Made by a program: the position numbers and the translations under genes. Shown piece after piece: positions 23,465 to 35,829 of a stretch of DNA of 64,000 bases (the stretch's first letter is position 1; each line of letters starts with the position of its first letter). This DNA comes from Diphasiastrum complanatum. Taxonomy: Eukaryota > Streptophyta > Lycopodiopsida > Lycopodiales > Lycopodiaceae. The notes beneath the pieces were generated by a model. The model was not told where the DNA came from and did no database searches. It was given only the letters and a program-made list of their open reading frames with translations. The stretch lies in contig CM055100.1 of assembly GCA_029204225.1 (NCBI GenBank), forward strand, positions 65,383,184 to 65,447,183, given 5' to 3'.

Positions 23465-24082
23465 GTAAGAGCGACGAAATAAATGCCTTTTTGGTTCTAT
23501 AAGCTGTAGATGGCTCGGCATGGGGCTCCATGTTGTGTGTCTTTGATTCACCATTTCTTAATCTAAGTTTGTGCTTCCAGTTTGTCAAGAGCAGTTATGG
23601 AGCTCATATTATAAAGGTCTGGTGTTGTAAATTTGTGCCACGTTGAGATTTATCATGGGAGACATTATCTCAGATGTTTTTTGAGGCTATCATTGAGACC
23701 TAACAGTGCAACATTTACTGGCTATGGCTGTCATGCGATGGCAGGTCTTACTGAATTTGACAGGAAAAAGTAGCACGCAAGAGAGTCTTGGGGTTGGAAT
23801 GGGAACAAGGCTGTTGGCAGGTGGTGGAGCAGGAATAACAGCAGCATCCTTAACGTATCCACTTGATTTGGTTAGAACCCGTTTGTCGGCACAGGTGAGT
23901 TTTGCTTGACCCACTTGCACCTTTGTTCAGATTTCCTTTTTTCCTGTTAGTCTCTGCTACATATAAATAACAAATTTAAAACTCTTCTTTAACTTGTGTC
24001 ATAGTTGCACAGAATCGCGTTTCTGGGAGGAGACGTTTCGGAAACCGCGTTTCTGAGAAACGCGTTTCTCCTCCCAGAATTG

Positions 24083-24113
<31 letters not shown>

Positions 24114-27100
24114 GGAAAAATAGCTTATGGCTGAAATTTTTTTAGGGGATCAATGGTCAAACCAGTGTTTTGCCTCTCAGAAGTGCAGTAGATGGGGCAC
24201 AAACAGATCTTATTTTCAATAGCTATTTGGTTGTTATTTGCTCTGGTTTTCAATAAATGCTTAGGGGGTTTGGGGGGCAACGCCCCACAAGGGCAGGGTC
24301 CGGGGGCTGCCGGTAGACCCCGGCCCCGACGGTAAGGCCTCTTCATGACTTGGCTTTCCAACTCCCTGAGCAAATCACACTTACTGGGACCATCTGTGAT
24401 CGTAACAGACAGGCTAGAGGTTAGTTTTGAATTTTTATCCTTGATAGAACCCAACATGGATTAATGCACCTGAACTGGACCATCCTGCACTCGAAACAAT
24501 CGACAAACTACACAGTAATTATGCTCTTAATTAGAGCTTTCATCTGATACCCATATTGCCCATAAAAAAACCAAAAAAAAATATATATAAAAAAAACGTT
24601 TCTATATTTTTTTTTAAAATTTCAGAAACGCGTTTCTGAACCGCGTTTCTGAACGCGATTCTGAAACGCGTTTCAGAAACGCAGTGCATCTATGGTCCTA
24701 TGCAAACCATTTTCCTGTTGCTTTAAGGTGTGACCCTTCAATTTTATGGTTTTAAAGGTCGTGTTGGAAGCCAATAGAAAAAGTGTTAGATGCCTATGGA
24801 AGATCACTAAAAACCATGCTGACACATCAATCTGGCTAATGTATAACGACTTAGAAATGATTCGTAAGAGTTTCCAAGTTTTGGCTGTCCAGTATTTCAT
24901 GCTGAGAAAGGTTAATGATTCATCTAGAAGCACCAACTACAAATGAAAATGAACTTTTTTTTTAATTTCCCTGTGGAAAATAACTTGAAACTTTGAGATT
25001 TATTTACACTGCATGTGTGTTTGATGCATTTTGGCAATTGGTAAGGAACTCTTGTTGGCTCCTTCAATATATCAAATCAACATAAACGTTGCGGATGGTG
25101 CTAAGTTGTTAAGTTGACATACCTAGGCATTCCAGCAACCCTTTTTCTATAAGAATATGTAGAGTGTTCTTTCACTTACAGAAAATCAACTGAAGCGAGC
25201 AATTTTGGAACATTCATGATTATCTAGTTATTTTTAGTGATTCTTTTTCTATGAGCTCAAAATTACTAAATCAATCAACCACCCAATGAAAGTCTTCAAC
25301 TCCTATTCTGACTAGTTTAGAAATGTCTAAAAGGCTGAAATTACCAAAATAAGGGAAATGGGTTTCAATATATCCTCCAAAAGTGCTGTGACCCCTTTTT
25401 TAAGTCTAATAAAGAATTCATGGACTTGGTATTTAGACTCAACAATAGTCAAGTTGCGCCAAAATAGCTATCATCTCAAATTTAAAAATGTGTGCATCGA
25501 TGGTCTGTATAACGCTTACCAATTGAAAAACATTTTTCTCAATGCATGATACCCGTTCCTAACATTTTTGGATAGGAACGCATACTGTACCATTTCTAAG
25601 GAATGGACGTTCTGTTCTTAGGAATGGGATTTTTTTGGGTAAAGTTGCATTGCTATTTAGGAACGGAACTATAGCTATTACTAACTGAGCTGTTCGTAAA
25701 CAGGAACGATTCCATAGCAGAGAAACAAAGGAAAAAAAAAAGCCTTTTACACCTGATTTTATGAACTCTTTTTTCATGTTGATACAGTTTGCTCAAAACT
25801 TAAGATCTGTTTGTTTTTTTCGGATTTTGTTTGAAAATGGCGTAATGTTTTGAAAGCTTGCTTTATGTTTTGTGTCCCCATTATCTTGGGCGTATCAAAG
25901 CATGGTTACATGATGTCATGTACCAGTTTATACTTTTAAAAGCTGGGGTTGTTCTAATATGCCTATTTACTATGACTTACGCAGGTTCGAGAGCCGGTTT
26001 CTAAGTTTCTAAGTTTCTAATCTTGTTCCCATTCCTAACAGTTCCCAAGTTCATGCGTAATAAGGTTTCTATTCCTGTTCCTATTGAAACCCAATTTCAT
26101 GCGTTCATGTATAAAATTTAAAGGGTTTCTATTCGTGTTGCTGTTCTTGTTGAACCTAAGGTTCTAGGACTTCGTGTTTTTGTTCCCAAGTTCCTAGGGC
26201 TTAATGTTCCTGTTCCGAAGTTTCTGTTCGTGTTCCTAAGTTCTGTTTCTGTTCTTGTTCATGTACCTAAGTTTCTAGAGCTTCCTGTTCCTATTCCTAA
26301 GCAAGTTTCTATGGTTGTTCCTTTTCCTCTTCCTATTCCTATGTTCCGTTCCTATTCTTGTTCCTATTCGTATTCTGAAGAACATTTTCAACTAAGGAAC
26401 ATGAGTCTCGGATTACGAATAGGAACAAGAACATAAATCCATTTTTTATGAGCAAAAACTTTTTTAAGAACCTCAAAAACAATGATCTAACATTTTTCTA
26501 AACAAGTTTGCCCACACCAGAGTTATTTTTAAAAAAATAGGGTTTTTATTTTATTTATTTTATTTTTATGTTATCTATTTATTTTTAGGAATGGTTCCTA
26601 AGGTACCGGTGTAGAACCATTCCTAGGCATGATTCTGCACCGTTCTTGGGAACTATTCCTCAATGTAGTCTATAAAAGACAATCCTTGTGTAAAGTAAAT
26701 ATTATGTATGTGTCACTCAAGTTCAGTGGTGCTTCTTGCCGCACATCATAGCTGCATCGTTCTAGTTTAGAAGGATTCCCCTAGTCTTGGTATTCATCAA
26801 GTTCCATGCAGTGCATATAAGGATTCACTCAGTCCGGGGATTCACTAAGCCCCATGCAATATTGTAGTAGCATAGCGTAGAGAATTCACTTAGTCCTAAA
26901 ATTAGTAGAAATGACATAGCTCAATGTCAAAACTCGATAGCAACTTCAAACAACATCATTGGGCCAGACTGCTAGCCTGTCACTGGGGCCAGATCGCGAA
27001 CCTGAACTGGAACAAGTATGACATTTAACAATAGTAGGAAGATCGTTTATAACAACATAAAGAGCACAAGCCTACTCCTACATTAGTGGGTGTATATGCA

Positions 27101-30100
27101 AAAACATCGAGGATTCCTATGTTGCCTCATCAATAGGTCCACCATTTCATTGAAAATGGTGTTGAGCCTGAAAAATACATTCAAGTGACTCGATAAGAAA
27201 AGAAGTTGAAGTAACAAAAATATTATAAAGGGATGAAGGTATATTTAGGAGAGCAAGAGAATAGCCATTTGCCAACACAAAAGTTGAGATGCCTGTGAGG
27301 CAGTTGACAACCGTTGTATCTATTAACTACATTTAGCAAAACACAAATGGTGATCCCAATGTTGACTAGAAGGTGAGACAAAGTTACACAGAATCTTTGA
27401 GATGAAGATTTGTAACTTCAAGTCAATCATCATTACAGGACTGACGATCATCATTTGTAACTTCAAATCGATCATCATTACAGTACCTATTTAAGACTTG
27501 AATATTCAAAATACCCATGAGTTTGGTCCAATAGATTTTCAATATAAGAAGCAAGTTTTGAGCTAAAAACGAGGATATCATCAAGATAGATGATGACATA
27601 GACACCAAGCGAGGGTTTCAATCAGTTCATAAATGCTGGAAAAAGTTTGGAAAGCGGACTTGGGTTCATCTGTATGATGTATACGTATCTGATGATACCT
27701 TGAACCAATGTTTCATCGAAACATGTTTTGAACAAAGAAATGTGTTTGAAACGCCCTTTTCGAAACGGGCCCGTTTCGAAATGCGTTTCTTACGTTCGAA
27801 ACGCTTGTTAAAAAAATACAAATTTTTTTGGAGACGGTGCCCTTAAATCTCATTTAGGGTCCCACACTTTGCCAGAGTCATTTCCTTATCATTTGAGTCA
27901 CTTTGGAAAAAGCGAAAAAATGCGACACTGATTTTACATGAGATTTCTGTCAGGCAAAAAATGCGAAAAAGAGACACTGCATTTTCTCAACAGAATTCCT
28001 GACAGGCGAAAAAGGCGACATTGTCGTAAACTCTGTGTAATTTTGCAGACTGTGTAAAGACACGGGAAAATCCGCAGAACTGGATAAACAATGGATGAAG
28101 ATTAAAACCGATTAGTCGATTGGTAAGAAGGAGAATAATCCAACACTCCCCCTTAATCTGAATCCTTGAATGCCTTGACCTTCAAACTTAGTTCTACACA
28201 GAATCTTCTGTGTGACTCCAAACTTACTGCTTTAGTAAAAACATCTGCTGTCATATCTTGCGTTCTACAGTACTGCAATCTGACCTCCTCGTTGAGAACT
28301 TTGCTTCTGACAAAATGATACTTCAGTTCAATGTGCTTACTCCTGGAATGAAATCTAGGGTTGGCTGATAAAGCGATGGCACTTTGATTATCACAAACTA
28401 ATGTCGTCGGAGCATATTGATTCAGACCGATATCTGAGAGTAAGTTTCTCAACCAAATTGCTTCCTTTGTAGCTTGAGAGGCTGCGATATACTCTGATTT
28501 AGTGGAAGATAGAGCTATCGAAAATTGCTTGCGACTGTTCCAGGAAACTGGACCATTGTTGAGGAAGAATGTAAATCCGGAAGTAGATTTACGAGTGTCT
28601 ACATCTCCTGCCCAACTTGCATCTATGTAACCACTGAGTAAATTGAGTTTGTCATTGCCAACTGCTCCATAACAAATGCAAAAGTCCACAGTAGCTCGAA
28701 GATATCTCATGACTCTGATAAGAGCCTTCCAATGTGTTATACCAGGGTTAGTCATAAATTGACTGAGAGAGTTGACTGCAAAAGCTATGTCTGGCTTGAT
28801 AGGTGTAGCTGATGAAAACACACTTGATACTCTGAAAGTCGAGCTTCTTTCTGAGATCACGAGGAATCTGCGCAAAAGCAGTACATCCAAAAACTCGTAA
28901 GTTTGATAAAGGTTTGGTACCTGTCCAAACTTCGAATGGTGTGAATGGTCTGAGAGGCCTTTAGTAGAACATCTGTTCAGAATATAGGTTGCTGTTGAAA
29001 CAACTTTAGTAATGCTTTATTGACTAGAACAGAGGTTTTCAAGGCTTGACTAGACTCAGAATAACGGTGTGCCAATCTATGCAAGTAACCCTGCCTCTTG
29101 CCGAGTGCAAGGATCTTATTACTACTATCAATAATTCTGCATTGATCAGATTCAAATTCTACCTTATGACCTAAGTCTGTAATTCTACTCACTGATAACA
29201 GATTTGTAGAGAGTTTAGGAACATATAAGACCTTTGATAGTAAATTGAATTGATCATGCTGGAACTGCAATCTTACAGTACCTTCACCTTCAATAGTGTG
29301 AGTACTATTGTCACCAAGATGAACAAATTTCTTCATGCTGTAAGGAGTGTAGGAGTTGAAGATCTCACGTTGATTGGTCATATGTTGAGTTGCTCCAGAA
29401 TCCAGAAACCATGAATCATCCAAAAATGCGTTTTGATCTTTGACCATGAATGCGCATTCGTCCACTTCGATTTGGGGAGATGATGATATTGTGTTTGCTT
29501 GTTGATCAGGTTGCTTGGCTGCGTTCTTCGCTTGGGGAATTTAGCAATCCTTGATCTCATGGTTATTGTGCTTGCAATACCTGCAAAAAAACTTCTTCTT
29601 GATTGTGGATTCGATGATTGTTCTTGACCTTGAGTCGGCTTCTGATTCGTTGTAGCCTTCTTGGAGCTTTTCTGGAGTGTCTTGACTTCTTCGATTACAT
29701 TAAGCTCAGTAGTAAGCTAGATAGGATCAATCATGGCATTATGTATAGCAACCTTAGATTTATCCTAGGCAGCAGCAGTGGAAAATGGTAGCTTTTGAGG
29801 CACCACAATTTAAGCACAACCAAAGAGATGGATCACTGCAAGTTGATTCTTTTGGTTGGCACCATGAAGAGACAGTTTGATGTGTCGCCATATGAACGAA
29901 CCAATTCAGTAACCTGATGCCGTTGGAAGAACCTGATTACGCTATTATATTGAAAGGAATAATGAGAGTCTTCAACTCCCATTTAAACTAGTTCAGGAAA
30001 GCCAAAGAAGCTAAAATTACCAAAATAAGGAAGGCAGGAAATTTATTCCCTTCAATAGTTGTGCGCCTCTTTCAAAGTCTAGTAAAGAAATTATGCTACT

Positions 30101-33100
30101 AACTTGGTAATTAAGGCCCAATGATAGTGAAATGGCAGTGGGCACCAAAATAGTTTCAAGTCTCAATGTCTGGACATGTATGTAATATGTATGGATTGTG
30201 TGCCCATGACAACCATTCTAGCTCTTACAGTTTCAGAAGTAATGCGTGTTTCAAATTAGTGAACCTGCATGTCTGTGAAGAACATAAAGATTTACTGACT
30301 GGCAAGGAAGAAAGGAGACATTGAGAACAACAACAACAAGGTCTAATTTCTCTAATGATCTTGAGAGAGTTAATGAAGTTGCATACAATTATGGACAAGG
30401 TCAATTGAGCATAGAGCATCATGTAAACAAAAGCAGACAACAAATAGTGATCATATAGCATTCATCTTCAAAGGTCAGAGTAATATGCCATTATATAGGC
30501 CCTGTAACAAAGGAATTGCTTTATGAGTTCTTACAAAGAACATATGGACGTAGAATTCTTGCAAGTTACTCCTAACCTTAAATTCTGAAATGCAATTTGG
30601 AATGCGTTCTGGAATGGGTACTGCAATTATGTTTTGGATTAAGCTTGCTTCGGTATGTGTTCCGGAACGGGCACTGCAATTATGCTTTGGATTAAGCTTG
30701 CTTACAGTAATTGTATTTTTCGTATGGTGTTAAAGAGCACAGTGTTGAAAGTATAGTACTAAGGACCATAAATGGATCTTTGAAAGCTCCACAAGGTTGA
30801 TTTTGTGTTTAATTAACAATCTATCAGATACTAGTCAACCAGAAACAAGATCTAGTTTAGCAGCTTGATAGAAAGCAAGTAGAGACAATCAAAGCATTGA
30901 TCATAAACTGAAATTCGACTTCACACGTGTGCACTGTGAAAATGAGGCTGTTGTACGGCCTGTAGACAGAGGTTAATGTGTGCCAAAGCTGAGTTTCATT
31001 GGAATCAATCACTATCATCATACAATGAGAGAAAATCCGAGTTTTTCCATGAGGCTCCAAAAAGTTGCTATCTCCTCACTATGGAGAATGGAAATACGTA
31101 GTAAAAGACACTTTCTTTGCAAAGTTAGGTGAAAATCCAGCATGTAATAAGGAAGTAGACTCAACTTTCTTGCCCTAAAGTGAAAACCCTAGCCTAGATC
31201 CAAGAGTTATGCTTGGTAGGTGCATGGTAGGTACAAATCTCATCATAAATCAAGGTCTAGATCTTACAAAGTAGGAATCATTACCAAATGGACACAACCA
31301 CTCCTCTTGACTCGTGGTAACCTACATTAGGTGTGGATTGACAAGTGGCACCATTCAGGTGACTAACAAAAAATATTGACACAAAATATACAATATTCTA
31401 CATGGCTAGATTTGCCAATGTAGGCAATTTTTCACACTCCTCCTCAAGTCTAGCCTTGGAAACAACAATACCTTTATCAATCACTCCAATTGAAGATCTA
31501 AGCTTAACAAATGAATCTTTAGGTAAAGATTTAGTAAACAAATCAGCCAGGGAGGCCGAGTGCAAGCTCCTTTGCACACATAGATTCCATGGCTTTGAAG
31601 TTGAGGTGGCCCAACCTTTTGTGCCATAGTTCCACCTTTGCCAAGTTAACAATCTCCACTGCAATATTAGCTTCAAGCTTAAACAATCTACCTTGCTTAA
31701 AGCCTTTGGCTATACATTCATCATTTCTAAGGATGGAACAAACTCCATGCTTAAATTGTACATCAAGGCCATTATCTATTGATTGGCTAACACTAAGCAG
31801 ATTCTTAGTTAACTTAGGAACATAAAGAACATTCTCAAGATTCATCCTTTTGGATGATACAACATAAAATCGAATGGTTCCTATTCCACTTATCTTACAT
31901 TCTTGACTACTTGCAGTAGAGATTGATCTATGTACATCATTGTAAGAAAGTAAAGTTGAAAAAATGTCCTTTTGATATGTCATGTGGGAACTAGCCCCAC
32001 TATCAATCCACCAAGAATCATTGGTATTGCTCTTGGACGATGGAGGTTTGTTGGAAACCATCAAAGATGACTCTTCTTCATCCTCCTCCTCCTAATGTGC
32101 AATGTTGCTTTGTTTGCTCTCTTGTGCCTTCTTCTTCTTGAGACATTCTGATGCAAAACGTCCTTTCTTTCCACAGAAAAAACATTTGAACTTGGACTTG
32201 TCCTTGATTTTGCCCTTTGAGCTTGAAGCATCCTCCTCCTCCTTGGTCTCCTTGAAGTGCTTCTTCTTGCCATTGGTCTTCTTCTTGCCTTTGAATGAGA
32301 AATTTGCTTTCTCATCACCATCTTGTAGAGACATAGAATTCATTCTTGCATCGGTGTGCATCATCCTACACTCTTCAGCCACTAATACACTATGAAGTTA
32401 AAGTGTCTTGGATTGCAAAGCTTTGGACCAAATTAGAAAAGCCACTCCCTAGACCATTAAGGGCAATCTGAACAAGCTCTCCATCTTGAATCTTCTCTCC
32501 AATGGAAGCTAACTCCCTACTGAGAGACTTGATTCTGAGCACATAATCCTGTGCACTCTTATCACTCCTCTTCATGCTTTGCAGAATCTGATTCCTAAGC
32601 ATGAGAACCCTTGAAGTGTTACTAGACTCATGGATTGATTTTAAAGATTCCCAAGCCTCTTTAGCACTTTCACATGAAGATATTTCCCTTAGAAGATCAT
32701 TGCTCACATTCCTTTTTGCACAATGAAGTCCTAGCCTAGATCTCTTCTTGTAACTCATTAATTCCTGTGCACCTAGAGGTTCATCTTCATCATCAATTAG
32801 GAACTCATAAAGATCCTGGAGCACCATGAGTGACTCCATCCTCACTTTCCAAATAGCATAGTTGGTAGAATTTAACCTCTCACTAGCTTCTAGAAAGTAT
32901 GCTCCAGCTGATCCCATCTTACTAGTGAAATTCTACACACACTTGATTGAACTTGAAACTCACAAAGGTTTCTAATTGGCAGTGTTTCACTCAAATGTTG
33001 ACTTACAATTCTATCACTCCTCAGAAAGCTGGAATGAAGATGAGATGATGTGAAAACTACTCTCAAGCAAATCTTGCCAATCTTGGTTATTTTTGGACAA

Positions 33101-35829
33101 TAGAATGACTCTATCTCTCTCTTTCACTTTGATGTACTTTCAAGACCTGTTTTTCACTTTAAGAGGGCCCGAATTCAGCCTTGATTAATTAGTTATCATG
33201 AATCAAATCCAAAACTAATTAATGGCGAGTGATCGTGGTAGCTTATCCTAGGATTTGCACCAAAAATCACATCAAACTGACTCCAGATGAAATTACAATG
33301 ATCGAATGAATATAGGGGTTTAAATGCTGGTTCAGAGTTGCCCACACGTGTGAACAGTACGGATTTTGATCCACAAAAAATTTGGGATCAAATCTCCTCA
33401 GCAATTCCAGCATACCAGCTCGCCCTTCCAATACTAGCTTTTTGAGCCAAAAACCTGCTAAAACTGGATTAGTCTTAAACATTGATCAATAACCTTGTAC
33501 TTGGCTTTGATACCATGTTGAAAGTACAGTACTAAGGACCATAAATGGATCTTTGAAAGATCCACAAGGTTGATTGTGTGCTTGATTAACAATCTATCAG
33601 ATACTAAGATCGAGTTTAGCAACTTGATAGAAAACAAGTAGAGACAATCAAAGCATTGATCATAAACTGAAATCCGACTTCACACGTATGAATATGAGGC
33701 TGTTGTACGGCCTGTAGACAGAGGTTAATGTGTGCCAAAGTTGAGTTTCATTGGAATCAATCACTATCATGATACAATGAGAGAAAATCCGAGTTTCTCC
33801 TTGAGGCTCCAAAAAGTTTCTATCTCCTCAATATGGAGAATGGAAATACATAGTAAAAGACATTTCCTTTGCAAAGTTAGGTGAAAATCCAGCATGTAAT
33901 AAGGAAGTAGACTCAACTTTCTTGCCCTAAAGTGAAAACCCTAGACTAGATCCAAGAGTCATGCTTGGTAGGTGCATGGTAGGTACAAAACTCATCATAA
34001 ATCAAGGTCTAGATCCTTCAAAGTAGGAATCATTACCAAATGAACACAACCACTCCTCTTGACTCATGGTAACCTACATTAGGTGTGGATTGACAAGTGG
34101 CTCTTTGGCCATTCAAGTGACTAACAAAAAATATTGACAAAATATACAATTTTCTACATGGCTAGATTTGCCAATGTAGGCAATTTTTCACACACAGTGC
34201 CTTGCGTGATGTGCAACAAGGTACGACTTGTAGAAGAATTCCAATAGCACTTAAGTATTTGTCAGAATATCTCTAGGTGCATGGATACTAGTCCCATAAC
34301 CATAGAGTGTATATTTACAAGGGTCATCAAATGTTATTCAATGCTTTGTGCAATTTAAGAATGTAGCAAAGCAAACTTGGTTCTGATGCAATTACGTGTA
34401 TAATCTAGTATTTTTAATACCTAGTACCTATCATTTTTTTTTATTGAATTCTCTATTCCCTAAGACACCTATTATCTTTTTTTAGATACCCAGGAAAAAG
34501 AAAAATTTGCTCCAATCTGGAATGACCCTAAATTCCAGAACTGTTCCGGAACGATGTTTCCGGAATGGATCCGATTGCTGTGTTCCGGAATGGGATGAAT
34601 CTATGCTTCTGCTAAAAGATGGTCCCCTGGGCTTGTAATTCGCCTGTGCACAGTAAATTCTTACGTTTACATGAGAGTACAACTTGCCATGTGGGTGTGA
34701 CTAATTTATTATTTGTGAAAATAGCCTGTGGCTTCATTCATAAAGTTTTGAGTACTTATGTCTAGTTTTTCATTGGCAGGTTTAAAATGACACGTGTGAT
34801 TTGGGAAATGACTGCAGACAAATGTGATGTATTACAAGGGTATCATGCATGCTCTTGTAACAATATCTCGAGATGAGGGCTTTCGGGGATTATACAAGGG
34901 GATGGGTACAACATTACTGGTAGGCTACTTGGAATTTCTTTCCTCATGAATTTTGATGAAGGTTGGGACTTCATAGGAAGTTTTTGCTACCACTGTAACA
35001 TCACAGGAAATTTAAACTTTGCTAGTGAAATTCGTTAATCATATTTACTGAGCAGATAAGCACTTTGGATCTTATGAGCTTTCTACAACAATTTCTTGCT
35101 GATTGTTATTCAAATGTCGAACAGATGTGTACAGGTGTTTTTTACTTAGAGCAGACCTGGTGCTTGTCCTGTCGAGTGAGCTTGTAGTCATATGATATTG
35201 ATCTTCTGAGTTGGTGATCTCAGGGTGTTGGACCGAACATTGCAATAAACTTTTGTGCTTATGAAACTCTCAAGTCGATCTGGGTATCTAAAAGGTATCT
35301 TACTTTCAGCTCCTTTTGTTCTCTAAGGTGTGATGATAACATATTCAAGGCTTCATGATTTATGATATTCTGCAATCGAGCATGGAGATTAAAACTAAGG
35401 TATGTTTCATAATTTCTGCAGGCCAGACTATTCCAATATAGCAGCCAGCCTCTTTTGCGGTAGTCTAGCTGGGATTTGCTCTTCGACAGGTACTTCTGGA
35501 TACAGAAAACCTAATAGGATATATTTTGTGGTGCATATTCAATCTTGTTCTTAGTTCGTTTACAGTTAGCTCAAATGGCTTTGTTGATTTGCACTGCAGC
35601 AACTTTCCCTCTTGATCTAGTTAGGAGGAGGATGCAGTTGGAAGGTGCTGCAGGCAGAGCTAGAGTTTATAAAACTGGGCTTGTTGGCACAGTCAGCCAC
35701 ATCATCCAAACAGAAGGTTGGTTTGGGTTGTATCGGGGAATCCTGCCTGAGTATTTTAAGGTCATGCCAAGTGTTGGAATCGTTTTCATGACTTATGAGT
35801 TTATGAAAAGACTCCTGCAGCCACATTGA
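23291..35829 (+). CDS. Mitochondrial substrate carrier family protein (5' exon missing)
   Basis: An inner-membrane solute carrier of the SLC25 type. Six exons: 23,291-23,464; 23,745-23,894; 34,818-34,919; 35,224-35,294; 35,422-35,489; 35,600-35,829. They join in frame to about 264 residues and a stop, all with GT-AG borders. Carrier signatures are YPLDLVRTRLSAQ (end of exon 2) and FPLDLVRRRMQLEG (last exon), plus GFRGLYKGMGTTLL and GWFGLYRGILPEYFKV. The first repeat, with its own P-x-D/E-x-x-K/R motif and the start codon, must lie in an upstream exon; family members are about 330 residues. The sequence resembles the plant group whose exon begins VQGM and that includes Arabidopsis At3g55640-like carriers. 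The substrate cannot be told from sequence alone. Intron 2 is 10.9 kb and full of transposons. Confidence 0.93.
23745..23894 (+). CDS. Carrier exon
   Basis: Acceptor GATGGCAG and donor GTGAGT; phase 0. Codes GTRLLAGGGAGITAASLTYP then LDLVRTRLSAQ: helix 3 and the second carrier signature. Confidence 0.92.
24009..24686. mobile_element. Palindrome-rich putative MITE in carrier intron 2
   Basis: Both ends are packed with ACGCGT palindromes: GAGAAACGCGTTTCTC (24,055-24,070), a 13-bp inverted pair 24,021-24,033/24,067-24,079, and two 20-bp perfect palindromes at 24,621-24,640 and 24,659-24,678. The centre has a T run and a GC-rich block (24,263-24,335). Exact ends and target duplication are unclear (TGCA on both sides at best). 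Confidence 0.5.
25287..25520 (+). repeat. Dispersed intronic repeat, copy 1
   Basis: Aligns with 29,961-30,200 in the same orientation (AGTCTTCAACTCC, then GAAATTACCAAAATAAGG-like and CCAAAATAG blocks), roughly 70% by eye. No coding signal. Confidence 0.6.
25550..26670. repeat. GTTCCTA/GGAAC-rich degenerate tract
   Basis: Dense degenerate words GTTCCTATTCCTAAG from 26,020 to 26,400, flanked by GGAACG clusters at 25,555-25,720 and 26,590-26,665. It may be one foldback-type element with an expanded core. The 26,230-26,436 reading frame is a by-product. Confidence 0.5.
27712..27830. mobile_element. Truncated second copy of the hAT-like MITE
   Basis: CCAATGTTTCATCGAAACATG onward matches 22,445-22,565 closely, including CGAAACGGGCCCGTTTCG. 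Its other end is missing; a Copia LTR-like region follows. Confidence 0.75.
28144..29760 (-). pseudogene. Internally deleted Copia: gag end, protease, integrase scrap, RNase H
   Basis: Minus strand: zinc knuckle CRYCKHNNHEIKDC near 29,575; protease with WFLDSGATQHMT (frame 29,465-28,977) and VLYVPKLSTNLLSVS. After a deletion, a short integrase C-terminal scrap follows near 28,950-28,860. A second deletion removes RT, then RNase H (28,890-28,153) shows YIDASWAGDVDTRKSTSG, SSTKSEYIAAS, LVCDNQSAIALS and TADVFTKAVS. Beside the end, AAGGGGGAG at 28,152-28,144 is a polypurine tract, followed by TGTTGG, which marks the 3' LTR start at 28,143 running left. It lies antisense in carrier intron 2. Confidence 0.85.
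29961..30200 (+). repeat. Dispersed intronic repeat, copy 2
   Basis: Counterpart of 25,287-25,520; both lie in carrier intron 2. Confidence 0.6.
30590..30715 (+). repeat. Local tandem duplication
   Basis: GCAATTATG(T/C)TTTGGATTAA and the following GCTTGCTT occur twice, about 52 bp apart, with GGAAYG words around them. Similar GGAACG words resume at 34,545-34,600 on the far side of the LTR element, so one host element was probably split. Confidence 0.7.
30743..31436 (-). repeat. 3' LTR of the 3.45-kb element
   Basis: 694 bp. Compared with the other LTR it has two small insertions and scattered changes, about 95% alike by eye. Confidence 0.9.
31398..32064 (-). pseudogene. Copia protease and GAG-pre-integrase fused to RNase H tail
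   Basis: The frame 32,064-31,543 has WWIDSGASSHMTYQKDIFST (protease), VLYVPKLTKNLLSVSQS and LWHKRLGHLNFKAMESM (GAG-pre-integrase). The overlapping frame 31,676-31,398 continues ADLFTKSLPKDSF, the end of Copia RNase H. The deletion junction is near 31,560. The protease key residues are present. Confidence 0.85.
32092..32917 (-). pseudogene. Copia gag (frameshifted)
   Basis: The N-terminal frame 32,917-32,390 (MGSAGAYFLEASERL...) has the UBN2-type gag motifs NYAIWKVRMESL, AKEAWESLKSIHESS and LRNQILQSMK. It stops at 32,390 after a deletion of about 14 bp relative to the sister gag at 48,468-47,707. The second frame (32,382-32,092) carries the knuckle CFFCGKKGRFASEC, in which the zinc-binding His is Arg. 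The product would bind RNA poorly at best. Confidence 0.85.
33516..34192 (-). repeat. 5' LTR of the 3.45-kb element
   Basis: 677 bp, next to the primer-binding site. Confidence 0.9.
34818..34919 (+). CDS. Carrier exon
   Basis: Acceptor ACTGCAG and donor GTAGGC; 34 codons, phase 0. Codes NVMYYKGIMHALVTISRDEG then FRGLYKGMGTTLL: matrix loop of repeat 2. Confidence 0.93.
35224..35294 (+). CDS. Carrier exon
   Basis: Acceptor GATCTCAG and donor GTATCT; ends two bases into an Arg codon. Codes GVGPNIAINFCAYETLKSIW: helix 4. Confidence 0.92.
35422..35489 (+). CDS. Carrier exon
   Basis: Acceptor TTTCTGCAG and donor GTACTT; joins the previous Arg codon. Codes PDYSNIAASLFCGSLAGICS: start of helix 5. 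Confidence 0.92.
35600..35829 (+). CDS. Carrier last exon
   Basis: Acceptor GCACTGCAG; completes an Ala codon, then TFPLDLVRRRMQLEG, GWFGLYRGILPEYFK and VGIVFMTYEFMKRLL before TGA at 35,827-35,829. Third signature and helix 6. Confidence 0.95.

Larger units (their letters stand above)
30743..34192 (-). mobile_element. Complete 3.45-kb Copia deletion derivative with TSD CACAG
   Basis: LTRs 30,743-31,436 and 33,516-34,192 run TGTTGAAA...TTCACA on the plus strand (minus strand TGTGAAAA...TTTCAACA). CACAG occurs at 30,738-30,742 and 34,193-34,197. The primer site TGGTATCAAAGCC (33,515-33,503) touches the 5' LTR; a GAGGAGGAG polypurine tract touches the 3' LTR. The inner part has gag, protease and GAG-pre-integrase, then jumps straight to the RNase H tail. 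Integrase and RT are absent, so it depends on other elements. It sits antisense in carrier intron 2. Confidence 0.93.
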
